A DNA stretch of 64,000 bases from Siphonodentalium dalli (GCA_032622095.1 CP136061.1:169453107-169517106), one strand, 5' to 3'. Shown: positions 32,901-41,205, counted from the stretch's first letter. Notes: a model not told the origin generated them from the letters alone. Made by a program: numbers and translations.

Positions 32901-35038
32901 GCTTGTAATTTCTGATATGATGGTTGGTCCATTATTTTAGGTTTACAGGTCTGATCATCGCAGCTGGTTAGAGATTTACTTTTGCTCACAAAGTCTTGTT
33001 TGACAGCCAATACAACATTGTAGTGATTACCATTTAAATTCTGTAAAAATATCATTTCAGGATAAGATATTCTTGAACTGTTAAAGCTCTTTGGGGGATA
33101 TTTCAGCCATGAAGTTGTGTGTATCATGATATAAGTATTGAGAAGATCTGCCATAGCAAGTACTTCCATTTCAGTTGCCCAGGTACCTTCATCCTTCATC
33201 TTGGTATCATGTAGATATTGTGTGATGCTTGAAAAAGTAGGTCTCAACCACTTTTGAAATTTCAAACTTCTATCCTGCATGTGCTTGATGACTTTACCTC
33301 TAAGGTCAAGGTGAAAGTTCTCAGAACCCGTTAAAGCATAAGATATGGCTCTAAAGAAGCAATTGCCATCTCCATCAATCTGCCTTGTCAAGTAGTGGTC
33401 ACTAATCAATTGACAATCTCCATATTTGATTTCATCATTCATCGCGAGTCCTATTTCATGACACTTCACAGCACGAGATTTGTCACGCAATGGGTCAAAT
33501 ATGACAGCACTAGCATCAGTTTGTCCTGTTATCACTAGATTATTCTCAGGGTCATTAGAAGTTTTAACATTGAGACCAGTGAGGTCAATCTGCTGTCTCC
33601 CAACCTGATTCATTGACAGAAGTAGTTCACCAAAATGCTCAGCAACTTCATTCAGGTTATTAAACTTCAATAAAACACTGGTTCCATCTCCATCTACTAG
33701 GCCTTGATCGTTACGTGCATGAGAATCAATCATGAAGTACTTGTTTCCTGTACCAGATTTGCCAATTATTACTGTGAATATTAGGAATGTTGCAAAACAG
33801 TAATCAGACACTTCAAAAACTGACTGTAGTGCATCTATCATTGGGATAAAACCCCAACTAATCTCATCTTCATTTGATGAAAATACAAAAGCTTGAACAG
33901 GGATTTTGATATCAAACAAGAACTCTGTATCAAACACTGTGTATATTTTTGGAAGCTCTTGAACGTCAAGAAATTTTAAATTTAATAGTGTGATCTTCTC
34001 CTCATGTGGTAACTTTTTTCGTTCATTAATGACAAACGAATACATCCTTGAACCATGATTTATCACTTTGTCAATGTCTGAAGAATTCCACAAAAAAATA
34101 TTTTTAATGTGAGAGTAAGCAGCAGCTAGTAAACAGACAGCGGCACATTGGTTACCAGCAATTAACCCGAATAATGCTGTATTACCCTGGCTATAATTAC
34201 CTTGGATTGAAGACATGTCAATTGCACATTCATCATCTTGATTCAGTGGTTGACTGTAGGTGCATGTTTTAGTACTGACGATTGTGGCATTATTGATTTC
34301 ATATTTATCGCAGTCCTGTTTTTTTGGTGCAATGTTACTCAAAACAACGCTGCATGACTTGAGAAGGCCATGAGGTATATTTCCAACATCAAAAGAAGCA
34401 GATTCAAACTTCGCACCTGAACTCTCACTTACATTTGTATAGCCACTTGTCCTATTGGCATTTGTAAGATTTGCACTGTTTGCAAGATTAAGTTGGGTTT
34501 GTGTGTTAACACTATTTGGGTTTGTATGGTTGATAAGACTTGTTTGGATGAATCGTCCATTGCGGGTTTGCATGTTTTCATTCTGAAGTTTGCTTTGCCT
34601 GGTTTGTGGTTTGTTTGTAGTTTGTTTGTAGATTGGCAGATTAGCAGTTTGGCAGATTGGCAAATTAGCAGTTTGGCAGATTGGCAGATTAGCAGTTTGG
34701 CAGATTGGCAGATTGGCAGTTTGGCAGATTGGCAGATTGGCAGGTTTGTAAGCAGGTTTGTAAGCAGGTTTGTTCGTAGGTTTTTTCATAGGTTTGTTCG
34801 TAGGTTTGTTCATAGGTTTGTTCGTAGGTTTGTTCATAGGTTTGTTCGTAGGTTTGTTCATAGGTTTGTTTGTAAGCAAGTTCGTAGTTTGCTTTTTACC
34901 TTTTGTTTGCTTCTGTTCCTCACGTTTCTTCGCCATTTGTCGTCTGTGCCTCTCTCTTCTCTGAATGTCGCCTAGCACTCTTTTCTTCGGCATCTGAAAA
35001 AGAAAAAGAAAGAAAGTGTCAATGATACTGTAGCTCAA
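26978..35038 (-). CDS. Helentron (Helitron2-type) Rep-helicase-endonuclease with C76-like and OTU protease domains
   Basis: A 2686-codon uninterrupted frame. Domain order: Lys/Arg-rich N-terminus with coding repeats (residues about 50-138). Next a herpesvirus-tegument-like C76 cysteine protease fold with candidate Cys298 in GNQC and Asp438/His440 in DSH. OTU protease follows, with Cys560 in DGDGNCFF and His672 in GNHYN. Then seven KY-x-FR repeats of about 19 residues (about 800-930), Cys-rich DUF6570-like (about 990-1140) and Helitron_like_N (from about 1280). Rep HUH is at His1474/His1476 (HWHC) with paired tyrosines Tyr1661/Tyr1665 and Lys1668. PIF1-type helicase has Lys2022 in GTGKS, Asp2105/Glu2106 and a TIHKAQG motif near 2388. 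An AP-like endonuclease spans about 2466-2686 (GDFN, LLDHVYF, SYHEG). The endonuclease marks the Helentron class. The likely start is Met16 (34993), because a splice acceptor directly precedes it. All key residues are present, so the enzyme may be active. Confidence 0.92.
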   Translation of the reverse strand: MSYSIIDTFFLFLFQMPKKRVLGDIQRRERHRRQMAKKREEQKQTKGKKQTTNLLTNKPMNKPTNKPMNKPTNKPMNKPTNKPMKKPTNKPAYKPAYKPANLPICQTANLPICQTANLPICQTANLPICQTANLPIYKQTTNKPQTRQSKLQNENMQTRNGRFIQTSLINHTNPNSVNTQTQLNLANSANLTNANRTSGYTNVSESSGAKFESASFDVGNIPHGLLKSCSVVLSNIAPKKQDCDKYEINNATIVSTKTCTYSQPLNQDDECAIDMSSIQGNYSQGNTALFGLIAGNQCAAVCLLAAAYSHIKNIFLWNSSDIDKVINHGSRMYSFVINERKKLPHEEKITLLNLKFLDVQELPKIYTVFDTEFLFDIKIPVQAFVFSSNEDEISWGFIPMIDALQSVFEVSDYCFATFLIFTVIIGKSGTGNKYFMIDSHARNDQGLVDGDGTSVLLKFNNLNEVAEHFGELLLSMNQVGRQQIDLTGLNVKTSNDPENNLVITGQTDASAVIFDPLRDKSRAVKCHEIGLAMNDEIKYGDCQLISDHYLTRQIDGDGNCFFRAISYALTGSENFHLDLRGKVIKHMQDRSLKFQKWLRPTFSSITQYLHDTKMKDEGTWATEMEVLAMADLLNTYIMIHTTSWLKYPPKSFNSSRISYPEMIFLQNLNGNHYNVVLAVKQDFVSKSKSLTSCDDQTCKPKIMDQPSYQKLQADKYCEIGLTNQTDKPEVFKQPSFQKKRKRKNKSRWSASYKRQKVKNQNKTKSHNQYVSLYQASHKTAKKERDQQNYATNKALKLEKKAKSVHKYQTNKEFRLRACMYSKDKYKNQEPFRSAVKTRSVTKYATQSEFRKKLLRYSQAKYATQSEFRKKLLSYSKAKYATQSELRKKLISYSSAKYRNNSQFRNNLINSIKKKYRISSAYRKNLLLAKKSQMLKRIQHLSIIDNVIKSFREETAHGPEYVCASCNRVLFQNQVTRCNLENYSLKGSNVDAIAKKCITKKYLHECSDECPNNCQFLERPCSKLWICYTCHRKIQQGKIPSGSFVNNMELDPIPEEIANINRLECHLLAPLLPFKKIVKLPRGSQEGIRGSVVCVPTDMSKTADVLPRPENTSSLLRVKLKRKRCYEGYYEYEYVNTKRVITALSYLKRHNKFFKDITIDERWNEANMDNDQSSDSTDSESDMEQDVTDDKSDSASDSENEHGARDSAFPVDSCLQPEDIGQFVLDSHSDEIFDVAPAEGNKPVYMLGDEDIEGKAFPKQFPEGQHTFKSERKVRLTLAQYFKHRLMHVDNRFARDTDYIFFSQYISELQQVLSQISIACRKSNAKSSDGSEITGSDLRDKEKRDELLNSDQAYRFLKTIRSSPAYWENCQKDLFAMLRMVGIPTWFTSFSTAEFRWPEIIKTILIQQNDTRTFEKLDWDEKCKILKSNPVTVARMLSDRFHKFFKKVIMSESEPIGKVKDFFIREENSDKFRPHWHCVIWIDNAPQFDVDNDALVVAFIDKYITCLTPDEETDPELFDIVKSVQQHSKNHTTSCRKRGTTCRFNFPRPPSEESFIARAKSMETEEHQTEKENAKTLVESLWKLLLDKNEEITSCKELLDKANVDQSDLEAALSRLSTRNTVVLKRSPKDMWTNQYNAYLSRCWNANLDIQYVLDAYSCVVYIISYISKNEKTMGSFLKQTKKEAEKGNLSAKKTMRKLGSTYLNKRNVSAIESVFRVCELPLKECSRNVVWIPLGENPVRISLPLDQINEDSERVWMINITERYEARPLLIEFKSMCLARFCSEYRVLCKSQLPKNAENCAEDKITATVFRLQNELGYVQKRTKSSPAVIKYPRFVLEKEREKFYQSMLQLYLPHRNKEQLKPSPFQLYMDFYESGNIRSENDICTVKSVVEDNRKHYEANASAIDNAQDSIHKVNPEDAWANMCPESEVDRLDDSNMPVSTVGQDENIDCKNEFGNIPSESRNERHYDVYDKSEILPLMRTLNEQQSKIFHKVRNWCLDKIHGKNPEQFFLHLTGGAGTGKSLLIKCLYYEMNRLLSQISNNPDDTVVLLTASTGSASFNIRGTTLHTAFSIPLFLGERCVPLKENTMNTMRCKLSSLLLLIIDEISMIKYNLLHYVSERLNQIKRTCGNDKICFGGVSVIAVGDFYQIPPVCVSEEDKLFSRVPGRKLWDKRFSIAILDKIMRQKDDADFAYMLNRCRTKYRAERLLPQDVDMLSGCINRDVGEALLLASTKAEVGDHNTKMLQKVCSNLFTIDAQDYKTNKATGVTVRLNRPCTSKQLKTYLPHSIVLAEGCRVMLVKNLDIDDGLVNGVIGTVIDLKNFENVDIDMKRVYIRFDNERVGRKRLSGLEGEMRTIEIVPDEHHIGSSQVTVRKQFPLTLSYACTIHKAQGITLEKAVISLKNIFSPGMAYVALSRVTSLEGLSIINCESHEITDKIYCDEKVSKALNRMPDFIEAEKTSSGQCLKIILHNIEGLSCHFEDLKADQRIFTADCIALVETWLAPSDIGSLRYDIDDYEFHHTARSECFDESTNFFKKMKKQEHGGVGVYVSNESHFRRTQIGLINLEHICTYNYNLDLLLVVIYRPPQYAVKVFTPKIHEICAVAEHYTNVLLIGDFNQNDLQNSSLSTLIESKGFQQIIKFPTTEGGTLLDHVYFKGELSVSCSRLSEYYSYHEGIAIDVNTTVS
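26981..26986 (-). other. Candidate 5' splice site at the end of the Helentron exon
   Basis: On the minus strand the frame reads ACCACT then GTAAGT and a stop two codons on. GTAAGT is the consensus donor, so translation may continue into a downstream exon rather than ending at 26978. The endonuclease domain is already complete here, so only a short C-terminal tail would be added. Confidence 0.5.
34622..34880 (-). repeat. Coding tandem repeats at the Helentron N-terminus
   Basis: Two adjacent in-frame arrays. A 24-bp unit (34770-34880) encodes NKPMNKPT. A unit of about 24 bp (about 34625-34745) encodes LPICQTAN. Both lie in a low-complexity N-terminal tail. Copy number probably varies between element copies. 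Confidence 0.8.
34994..35015 (-). other. Candidate 3' splice site immediately before the Helentron ATG
   Basis: Minus-strand sequence is a run of T and C ending in TTTTTCAG directly followed by ATG (34993), a textbook polypyrimidine tract and acceptor. The 15 codons upstream in the same frame are mostly this tract, so they are probably intron. It implies an upstream non-coding or leader exon in the 35-38 kb repeats or beyond. Confidence 0.55.
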
Positions 35039-35465
35039 TTTTGAGGATATATGTCATATGTGTTACATTCTATCGAGCAATTATGAACGCAGAAAGTTTA
35101 ATTGATTAACTAATACTGAATGTCAACATGAAGAGACACATAGAATTAGGGATTTAGGTAGTAGATGGAATGGCGATATATGTAAAACTATAAAGTTGCT
35201 GGAGGAATTGCAGTAACAACCACATATAATGAACACTCTATTACTGGTGTCAGAACGTTTGTCATGTTTGTGAAAATAAGATCAAGTCTGGATCTTGTCA
35301 TGTGGCCTGTAGGGTGTGTAAAATAATTTAGTGATGCAGAGTACAATTAAAGATGGCTGCCGGTGGCTATAATTACATTTCCGGTCTTTATCAGGTATAT
35401 AATTAATTATTTAGTTAAAGTAATTGCTGGTGCCCTTTTTAGACATCCGATCTGAACTCTTAATA
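35013..35465. repeat. Repeat R, copy 1, directly upstream of the Helentron gene
   Basis: First of three related segments. It contains TGTAGCTCAATTTTGAGG, ATGAAGAGACACATAGAAT, TTGCTGGAGGAATTGCAG and GGTGGCTATAATTACAT, ending AGTAATTGCTGGTGCCC. A central part present in copies 2 and 3 is deleted. It begins at the splice acceptor of the transposon gene, so it may hold the promoter or leader of the element. Confidence 0.75.
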
Positions 35466-36050
35466 ATGCTGAATTATAAACGGAGAAAGTTAAATGTTGA
35501 ACTAATACTGAATGTTAACATGAAGAGACACATAGAATTAGGGATTTTGGAAGTAAATGGAATGACTATATATGTAAAACTATACAATTAACTAGAACGT
35601 TGCTGGAGGAATTGCAGCGACAATCCCTTTATGATCAGATAATTAACACTCTATTACTGTTTTCAGAACATCTGTCATGTTGGTGAAAATAAGGTCAAGT
35701 CTGATTTTGTTCCAAGATAGCCATTAGCATCCATGTATTTCAACATTATTCGGAAAAAATGGTAAACTTCAATCTAAAAAGAAACCCCACAGATCCTATT
35801 GAGTATGGTTGATTGATTGATTGATTGGGGTTTAACGTTGAGTATGGGGACGATCAGATCAGGGATGTGGCCTGTAAGGATAGTGTAAATTAATTTAGTG
35901 ATGCAAAGAGTGCAATCAAAGATTGGCTGCCGGTGGCTATAATTACATTGCTGGTCTTTATCAGGTATATACTGAGTTATTTAGTTAAAGTAATTACTAG
36001 TGCCCTTATAAGACATCTGATGTGAACTCTTAATAATGCTCCCAGTGTAA
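35466..36050. repeat. Repeat R, copy 2
   Basis: Tandem with copy 1 and longer. It includes the central part with CCATTAGCATCC, CCCCACAGATCC and ATCAGATCAGGGATGTGGCC, plus a small TGAT microsatellite (about 35808-35827) followed by GGGGTTTAACG. Ends with the same ACATC.GAT.TGAACTC segment as copy 1. Confidence 0.75.
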
Positions 36051-36061
36051 AGTGACCCATA

Positions 36062-37629
36062 TGTGAGGGCCCCTTCCCCCCCTTTTCATACGCCGGATTC
36101 GACCCATTTTGGACCCGTACGCCGGATTCAAGACACAAATTAAGCTAGATTCCGGATTCATGTATTTATATAAACGGATTCCATTTCGGGTGAAATATTG
36201 CGATTTGGTTCCTCATTTGGTCATAATAGATCATAATATCATGAATTTTATATGGGGGTCCAATCTGATGCACACTCTTATAGGACTTAGTCCGTATATA
36301 TTCGTTTGTATACGGTGCTCTTTATCTTTCCGGTCATTATTTGCGACAACATATCTCAAAAATTGCCCCAAAGACATAGCAAAACAATATGGATGATGGA
36401 CTGCCAATTATATTTCCGTGAAAATGCGCTGTGGGCATAAACTTAACCCACAATTAAAAATATGTATGTTACATTGGGCTACCATCAACATATAAACAAC
36501 GGTACCTCCGATGGCCAGTTAAAACAATATAACCTTGCCAGGATAGCGTGTGGATTTTAACCATGCTATATGTAAAACTGTTTACTCTCCGACACTTAGC
36601 TATATCATCAAACACATTCATTCAAATGGCGTTTGTTTGGCGGTTTACATGCAATGTGTTAAGCATGATTGTTAATATTATCTGGGACCCAAGCGGTCAT
36701 ATACACGCATGCAAATACATGGATGTGTATTGTTTGACTACCAGTGGATATATACATATTATCGGGAGCTCCAACTCCCGTGCTACATGCATATATTTAT
36801 ATATCAAAATCAATATGTAATCATAGATTAATCCCCAATTTTCTAGTGGAGCATGCGCATTATGTTATTGATCTGTCCGAACGGCTGTCCATCCATCATT
36901 CGGCATTGGTTTATGTGTGGTGGCTTAAGATACGTATCAACTGGATAAACTTAATTTAGTATTTGGGTTTTCGAACACAGAGTGCAGGCCGTGACCACGT
37001 GTTCGGTGATCGCCAACCAATTTCCGCAAAAGAATAGGGCCCCCCTTTTTTGTTGGGATTTCCTTCCATGTGCGTCTCCATGTGAGGGCATTGGTAAGTC
37101 CAAACTGGTTTTACTGATATTACTGATCCAGTGCAGGTTGGGTTCGAGTTTGGGGTCCACCCGAGGGTTTTACATGTGTTATCACATTGGGGTATTAATT
37201 CTGGGTCAATATATCACGCACATATAAAGAGCGTTTAATTTATTAGTTTTTACATGGGAATGTGATAAAGATCATTTAAAGATCGGTTAATCCAAGGAAG
37301 TCTAGACGCATATTCTTTACCTTTGTTACTCTTATCCTAACATTTTGTAAACTGCCACAAGGTAGACTGCGCTGGACCTCTTTGGTGAAGTTTCCACTAC
37401 CGGGGTTCAAGACGGGGGTGCCTTTATATGTGGGACCGGGATGCGAGCATCCACCTGCTCATATATTATGGGTATCACAAAACTAATCTATAATATCAGG
37501 TAAACTGAACGTGAAAACGGCATTTGTTTCTTAAACTGGATTCCGGGGTCAATTTGAAGTTGGATTCCGGATTCCAGCGTCATTTTAAAACTGGATTCCG
37601 GACTCAAGGGGGGCGAAGGGGCCCTCATA
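36062..37629. mobile_element. Probable TIR DNA transposon, non-autonomous (about 1.57 kb)
   Basis: The ends are imperfect inverted repeats: TGAGGGCCCCTTC plus a C-run on the left, and its complement GAAGGGGCCCTCA at the right. Within 120 bp of each end are repeated GGATTC/GGATTCCGG motifs, the kind of subterminal transposase sites seen in hAT- and CACTA-like elements. Target duplication is unclear; only a TA is plausible. It separates R copies 2 and 3. The interior has no recognised coding sequence. Confidence 0.6.
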
Positions 37630-38054
37630 TATACAAATTTTCAGCTCTGATGGTTCAGTTTTTTTGTTGTCTATAAACAGACAAACAAACATACCAACAA
37701 AATTGAGTTTCATGAGTATAGATAGTCCTATTTCGAAATGTTCTGTCTTTTTTCCAATTTTATTTGCCTCGCGTCCACCTAGCATGCTGTGTACATGTTA
37801 AAGTTACCTTGGTATTAATGTGCAGACAATTCTAATATTTTTCTATCAGCAATACTGCAACTGCAATAGTTCTGTATCTGAAAATAATTGGAGCATGTGT
37901 GTAAATGTACAGACATATATCAAAGAATCTTAAAGGCCAGAAGGGATTAGTGCCCAGGGATATTATAGTCTGGGAGCTGACGGTGTGCCTCTGAATCCCC
38001 TCCTCGTAGTTTAACTCCACTCCACTCATTTTGTTCCTCGTTATATCCCACAAC
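37630..38054. other. Spacer between the TIR element and repeat R copy 3
   Basis: About 425 bp with no recognised feature. Confidence 0.4.
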
Positions 38055-38414
38055 TTTTAAGCAATGCTAATGTTGCTTGTGTCAACGACAATGTAGCTTA
38101 ACTTCGAGAAGGAATAATTTCTTGTGTTACAGTCAATGGAGTGATTTATAGGAATGGGAGAGTTGATATGTCCAAGTATGTTTGTGAAAATAAGATCACG
38201 TCTGGATTGTGTTCCAAGATAGCAATTGGCATCTAAGCTCCAATCTAGAAGTCACCCCACAGATCCCTACTAAGTTTGGTGATGATCAGATGAGGGATGT
38301 GGCCTGTATGGTGTGTAAAATAATCAAAGATAGCTGCCGGTAGCTATAATTACATTGCCGGTCTTTATCAGGTATATACCAAATTATTTAGTTAAAGTAA
38401 TTACTAGTGCCCTT
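38055..38414. repeat. Repeat R, copy 3
   Basis: Diverged copy sharing GTCAAC-GACAATGTAGCTTAA, GTTTGTGAAAATAAGATCA, ATCCC.ACT.AGT and GGTAGCTATAATTACAT with copies 1 and 2. Ends at AGTAATTACTAGTGCCC, where a foldback MITE begins. Confidence 0.7.
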
Positions 38415-38415
38415 T

Positions 38416-38673
38416 AAAAAAGAAATTTGTCAAGTGACACAGTTCCTAATTTTAATATTCATTGTGATCTGACCTTTCCATGGCTGACATAGTAGAAACA
38501 GCCAATCACCGCTCAGTGTTAGAATCGAGGTCAGGTCATAACGATTATTAAAATGAGGACTTCGATTCTAACACTGAGCGGTGATTGGCTGTTTCTACTA
38601 AGTCAGTCATGGAAAGGTCAGGTCACAATGAATATTAAAATTAGGAACTGTGTCACTTGACAAATTCCTTTTT
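38416..38673. mobile_element. Foldback MITE (258 bp, nearly all inverted repeat)
   Basis: Arms of about 112 bp (38416-38528 and 38562-38673) are nearly perfect complements, including GTCAAGTGACACAGTTCC, CTGACCTTTCCATG and AATCACCGCTCAGTG. The 33-bp loop contains GGTCAGGTCATAACGATTATT, a diverged direct copy of the right-arm GGTCAGGTCACAATGAATATT. The element therefore carries an internal partial duplication. A transcript would fold into a long hairpin. Confidence 0.85.
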
Positions 38674-38795
38674 GAAAGTTGGAATTATCGACAGATTTCT
38701 CCTCTATTAGAATTGTTTACTGACAATATGTTGATTTGTATGAGTAAATAAAATATTAGCCGACAAAAAATCGCTAAGTTCCAGATATTTAGTTG

Positions 38796-38833
38796 ATCAT
38801 GATATAAGTATTGAGAAGATCTGCCATAGCAAG
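38796..38833 (-). repeat. 38-bp exact fragment of the Helentron coding sequence
   Basis: Identical over 38 bases to 33123-33160, same orientation, which encodes residues 627-639 in the OTU domain. Homology stops abruptly on both sides. On the right it joins the M array through a shared AAG/AAGAAG. This may be a capture or a remnant of a deleted second Helentron copy. Confidence 0.75.
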
Positions 38834-38837
38834 AAGA

Positions 38838-41205
38838 TGTTTAAAAGAATTAATATGGAGGGAAAGAGTTATGGTCCTGGCTTCGCAACTATTTGACCCA
38901 GTGACCTCATTTGAACAAATCTGAATGTGATTCACCTAGGAAACATCCACACCAAATATGAACCAATTTGGCCTGATGGTATTTAAGATGTGTAAAAGAA
39001 TTACTATGGAGGGAAAGAGTTATGGCCCTGGATTCGCAACTATTTGACCCAGTGACCTCATTTGAACAAATGTGAACCCCAGTCACACAAGGATCGTTCA
39101 TACCAAATATGAACCGATTTGGCCTGATGGTATTGGAGAAGTCTAAAAGAATTACTATGGAGGGAAAGAGTTATGGCCCTGGCTTCCCAACTACTTGACC
39201 CAGTGACCTCATTTGAACAATTCTGAACCCCAGTCACCCAACGATTATTCATATAAATATGAACCCATTTGGCCTGATGGTATTTGAGAAGATGTTTAAA
39301 AGAATTAATATGGAGGGAAAAAGTTATGGTCTGGCTTCGCAACTATTTAACCCAGTGACATCATTTGAACAAATCTGAATGTGAGTCACCTAGGCAACAT
39401 CCACACCAAATATGAACTCACTAGCTGATGAGCCCGACATTGTCCGGGCTATTCAAAAGCCAAATTTCAAGTCGATATCTCCACCCGTTTCCGAGATCTG
39501 GTCTGCGCATGCGCGAAGCTGGCGTCGCACGGGCTCGGCGACCCGATAAAATTCGTATCCGGGGCAAGATACATTCACATACCAAATTTCAAGTCGATAG
39601 CTCCACCCGTTTCCGAGATCTCGTCTGCGCATGCGCGAAGCTGGCGTCGCACGGGCTCGCCAATAAGACAACGTCCACCGCCTGGTCAAACTACACACAC
39701 GTACCAAGTTTCGTCCCGATCGGTCGAGAATCGTAGATTTGTATAAATGACATACAGACAGACATACAGACAAACAAACAGACAGAGGTCTTCAAAATAT
39801 ATATGAGATTTGGCCTGATGGTATTTGAGAAGAAGTTTAAAAGAATTACTATGGAGGGAAAGAGTTATGGCCCTGGCTTCGCAACTATTTGACCCAGTGA
39901 CCTAATTTGAACAAATCTGAACACCAGTCACCCAACGATCCTTCATATCAAATATGAACCCATTTGGCCTGATGGTATTTGAGAAGATGTTTAAAAGAAT
40001 TAATATAGAGGGAAAAAGTTATGGTCTGGCTTCGCAACTATTTGACCCAGTGACATCATTTGAACAAATCTGAATGTGAGTCACCTAGGCAACATCCACA
40101 CCAAATATGAACTCATTTGGCCTGCTGGTATTTGAGAAGAAGTTTAAAAGAATTACTATGGAGGGAAAGAGTTATGGCCCTGGCTTCGCAACTATTTGAC
40201 CAAGTGACCTCATTTGAACAAATCTGAACCCCAATCACCCAACGATCCTTCATATCAAATATGAACCCATTTGGCCTGATGGTATTTGAGAAGTTTAAAA
40301 GAATTTATATGGAGGGAAAGAGTTATGGCCCTGGCTTCGCAACTATTTCACCCAGTGACCTCATTTGAACAATTCTGAACCCCAGTCACCCAAGGATTAT
40401 TCATATCAAATATGAACCCATTTGGCCTGATGGTATTTGAGAAGATGTTTAAAAGAATTAATATGGAGGGAAAAAGTTATGGTCCTGGCTTCGCAACTAT
40501 TTGACCCAGTGACATCATTTGAACAAATCTGAATGTGAGTCACCTAGGCAACATCCACACCAAATATGAAGTCATTTGGCCTGATGGTATTTGAGAAGAA
40601 GTTTAAAAGAATTACTATGGAGGGAAAGAGTTATGGCCCTGGCTTCGCAACTATTTGACCCAGTGACCTCATTTGAACAAATCTGAACCCCAGTCACCCA
40701 ACGATCCTTCATATCAAATATGAACCAATTTGGCCTGATGGTATTTGAGAAATGTTTAAAAGAATTAATATGGAGGGAAAAAGTTACGGTCCTGGCTTCG
40801 CAACTATTTGACCCAGTGACATCATTTGAACAAATCTGAATGTGAGTCACCTAGGCAACATCCACACCAAATATGAACTCATTGGCCTGATGGTATTTGA
40901 GAAGAAGTTTAAAAGAATTACTATGGAGGGAAAGAGTTATGGCCCTGGCTTCGCAACTATTTGACCCAGTGACCTCATTTGAACAAATCTGAACCCCAGT
41001 CACCCAACGATCCTTCATATCAAATATGAACCCATTTGGCCTGATGGTATTTGAGAAGATGTTTAAAAGAATTAATATAGAGGAAAAGAGTTATGGTCCT
41101 GGCTTCGAAACTATTTCACCCAGTGACCTCATTTGAACAAATCTGAACCCCAGTCACCCAACGATCCTTCATATCAACTATGAACCCATTTGGCCTGATG
41201 TCTAC
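38838..41205 (+). repeat. Satellite M, 13 monomers of 151-154 bp in a pentameric order
   Basis: CTTCGCAACT-type anchors occur at 38881, 39032, 39183, 39335, 39877, 40030, 40184, 40335, 40489, 40643, 40795, 40949 and 41103. Two subtypes exist: x (AATGTGAGTCACCTAGG, CATCCACACC) and y (AACCCCAGTCACCCAA, CCTTCATATC). The order is x y y x y, x y y x y, x y y. The third position is further marked by ACAATTCTG and ATTATTCAT at 39183 and 40335. A Helitron (39421-39808) interrupts the first pentamer. Confidence 0.9.
39421..39808 (-). mobile_element. Non-autonomous Helitron (TC...CTAG) inserted in satellite M
   Basis: On the minus strand the 388-bp element starts TCTCATATATATTTTGAAG. It ends with hairpin GCCCGGACAATGTCGGGC, a short spacer and CTAG. 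Removing it joins GAACTCA to TTTGGCC, exactly the uninterrupted monomer, so insertion was between A and T without duplication, as for canonical Helitrons. Inside are two direct copies of a segment with TCTGCGCATGCGCGAAGC and a TCTGTCTGTTTG run near the 5' end. No protein is encoded. Confidence 0.9.

Noticed and set aside
34493-34975. 160-codon plus-strand frame
   Set aside because: Antisense of the repetitive Helentron N-terminus; its apparent repeats are the reverse of the NKP and LPICQTAN codons.
38838-41205. CRISPR-like array
   Set aside because: Repeats are 150 bp, contiguous and without unique spacers, in a eukaryotic context.
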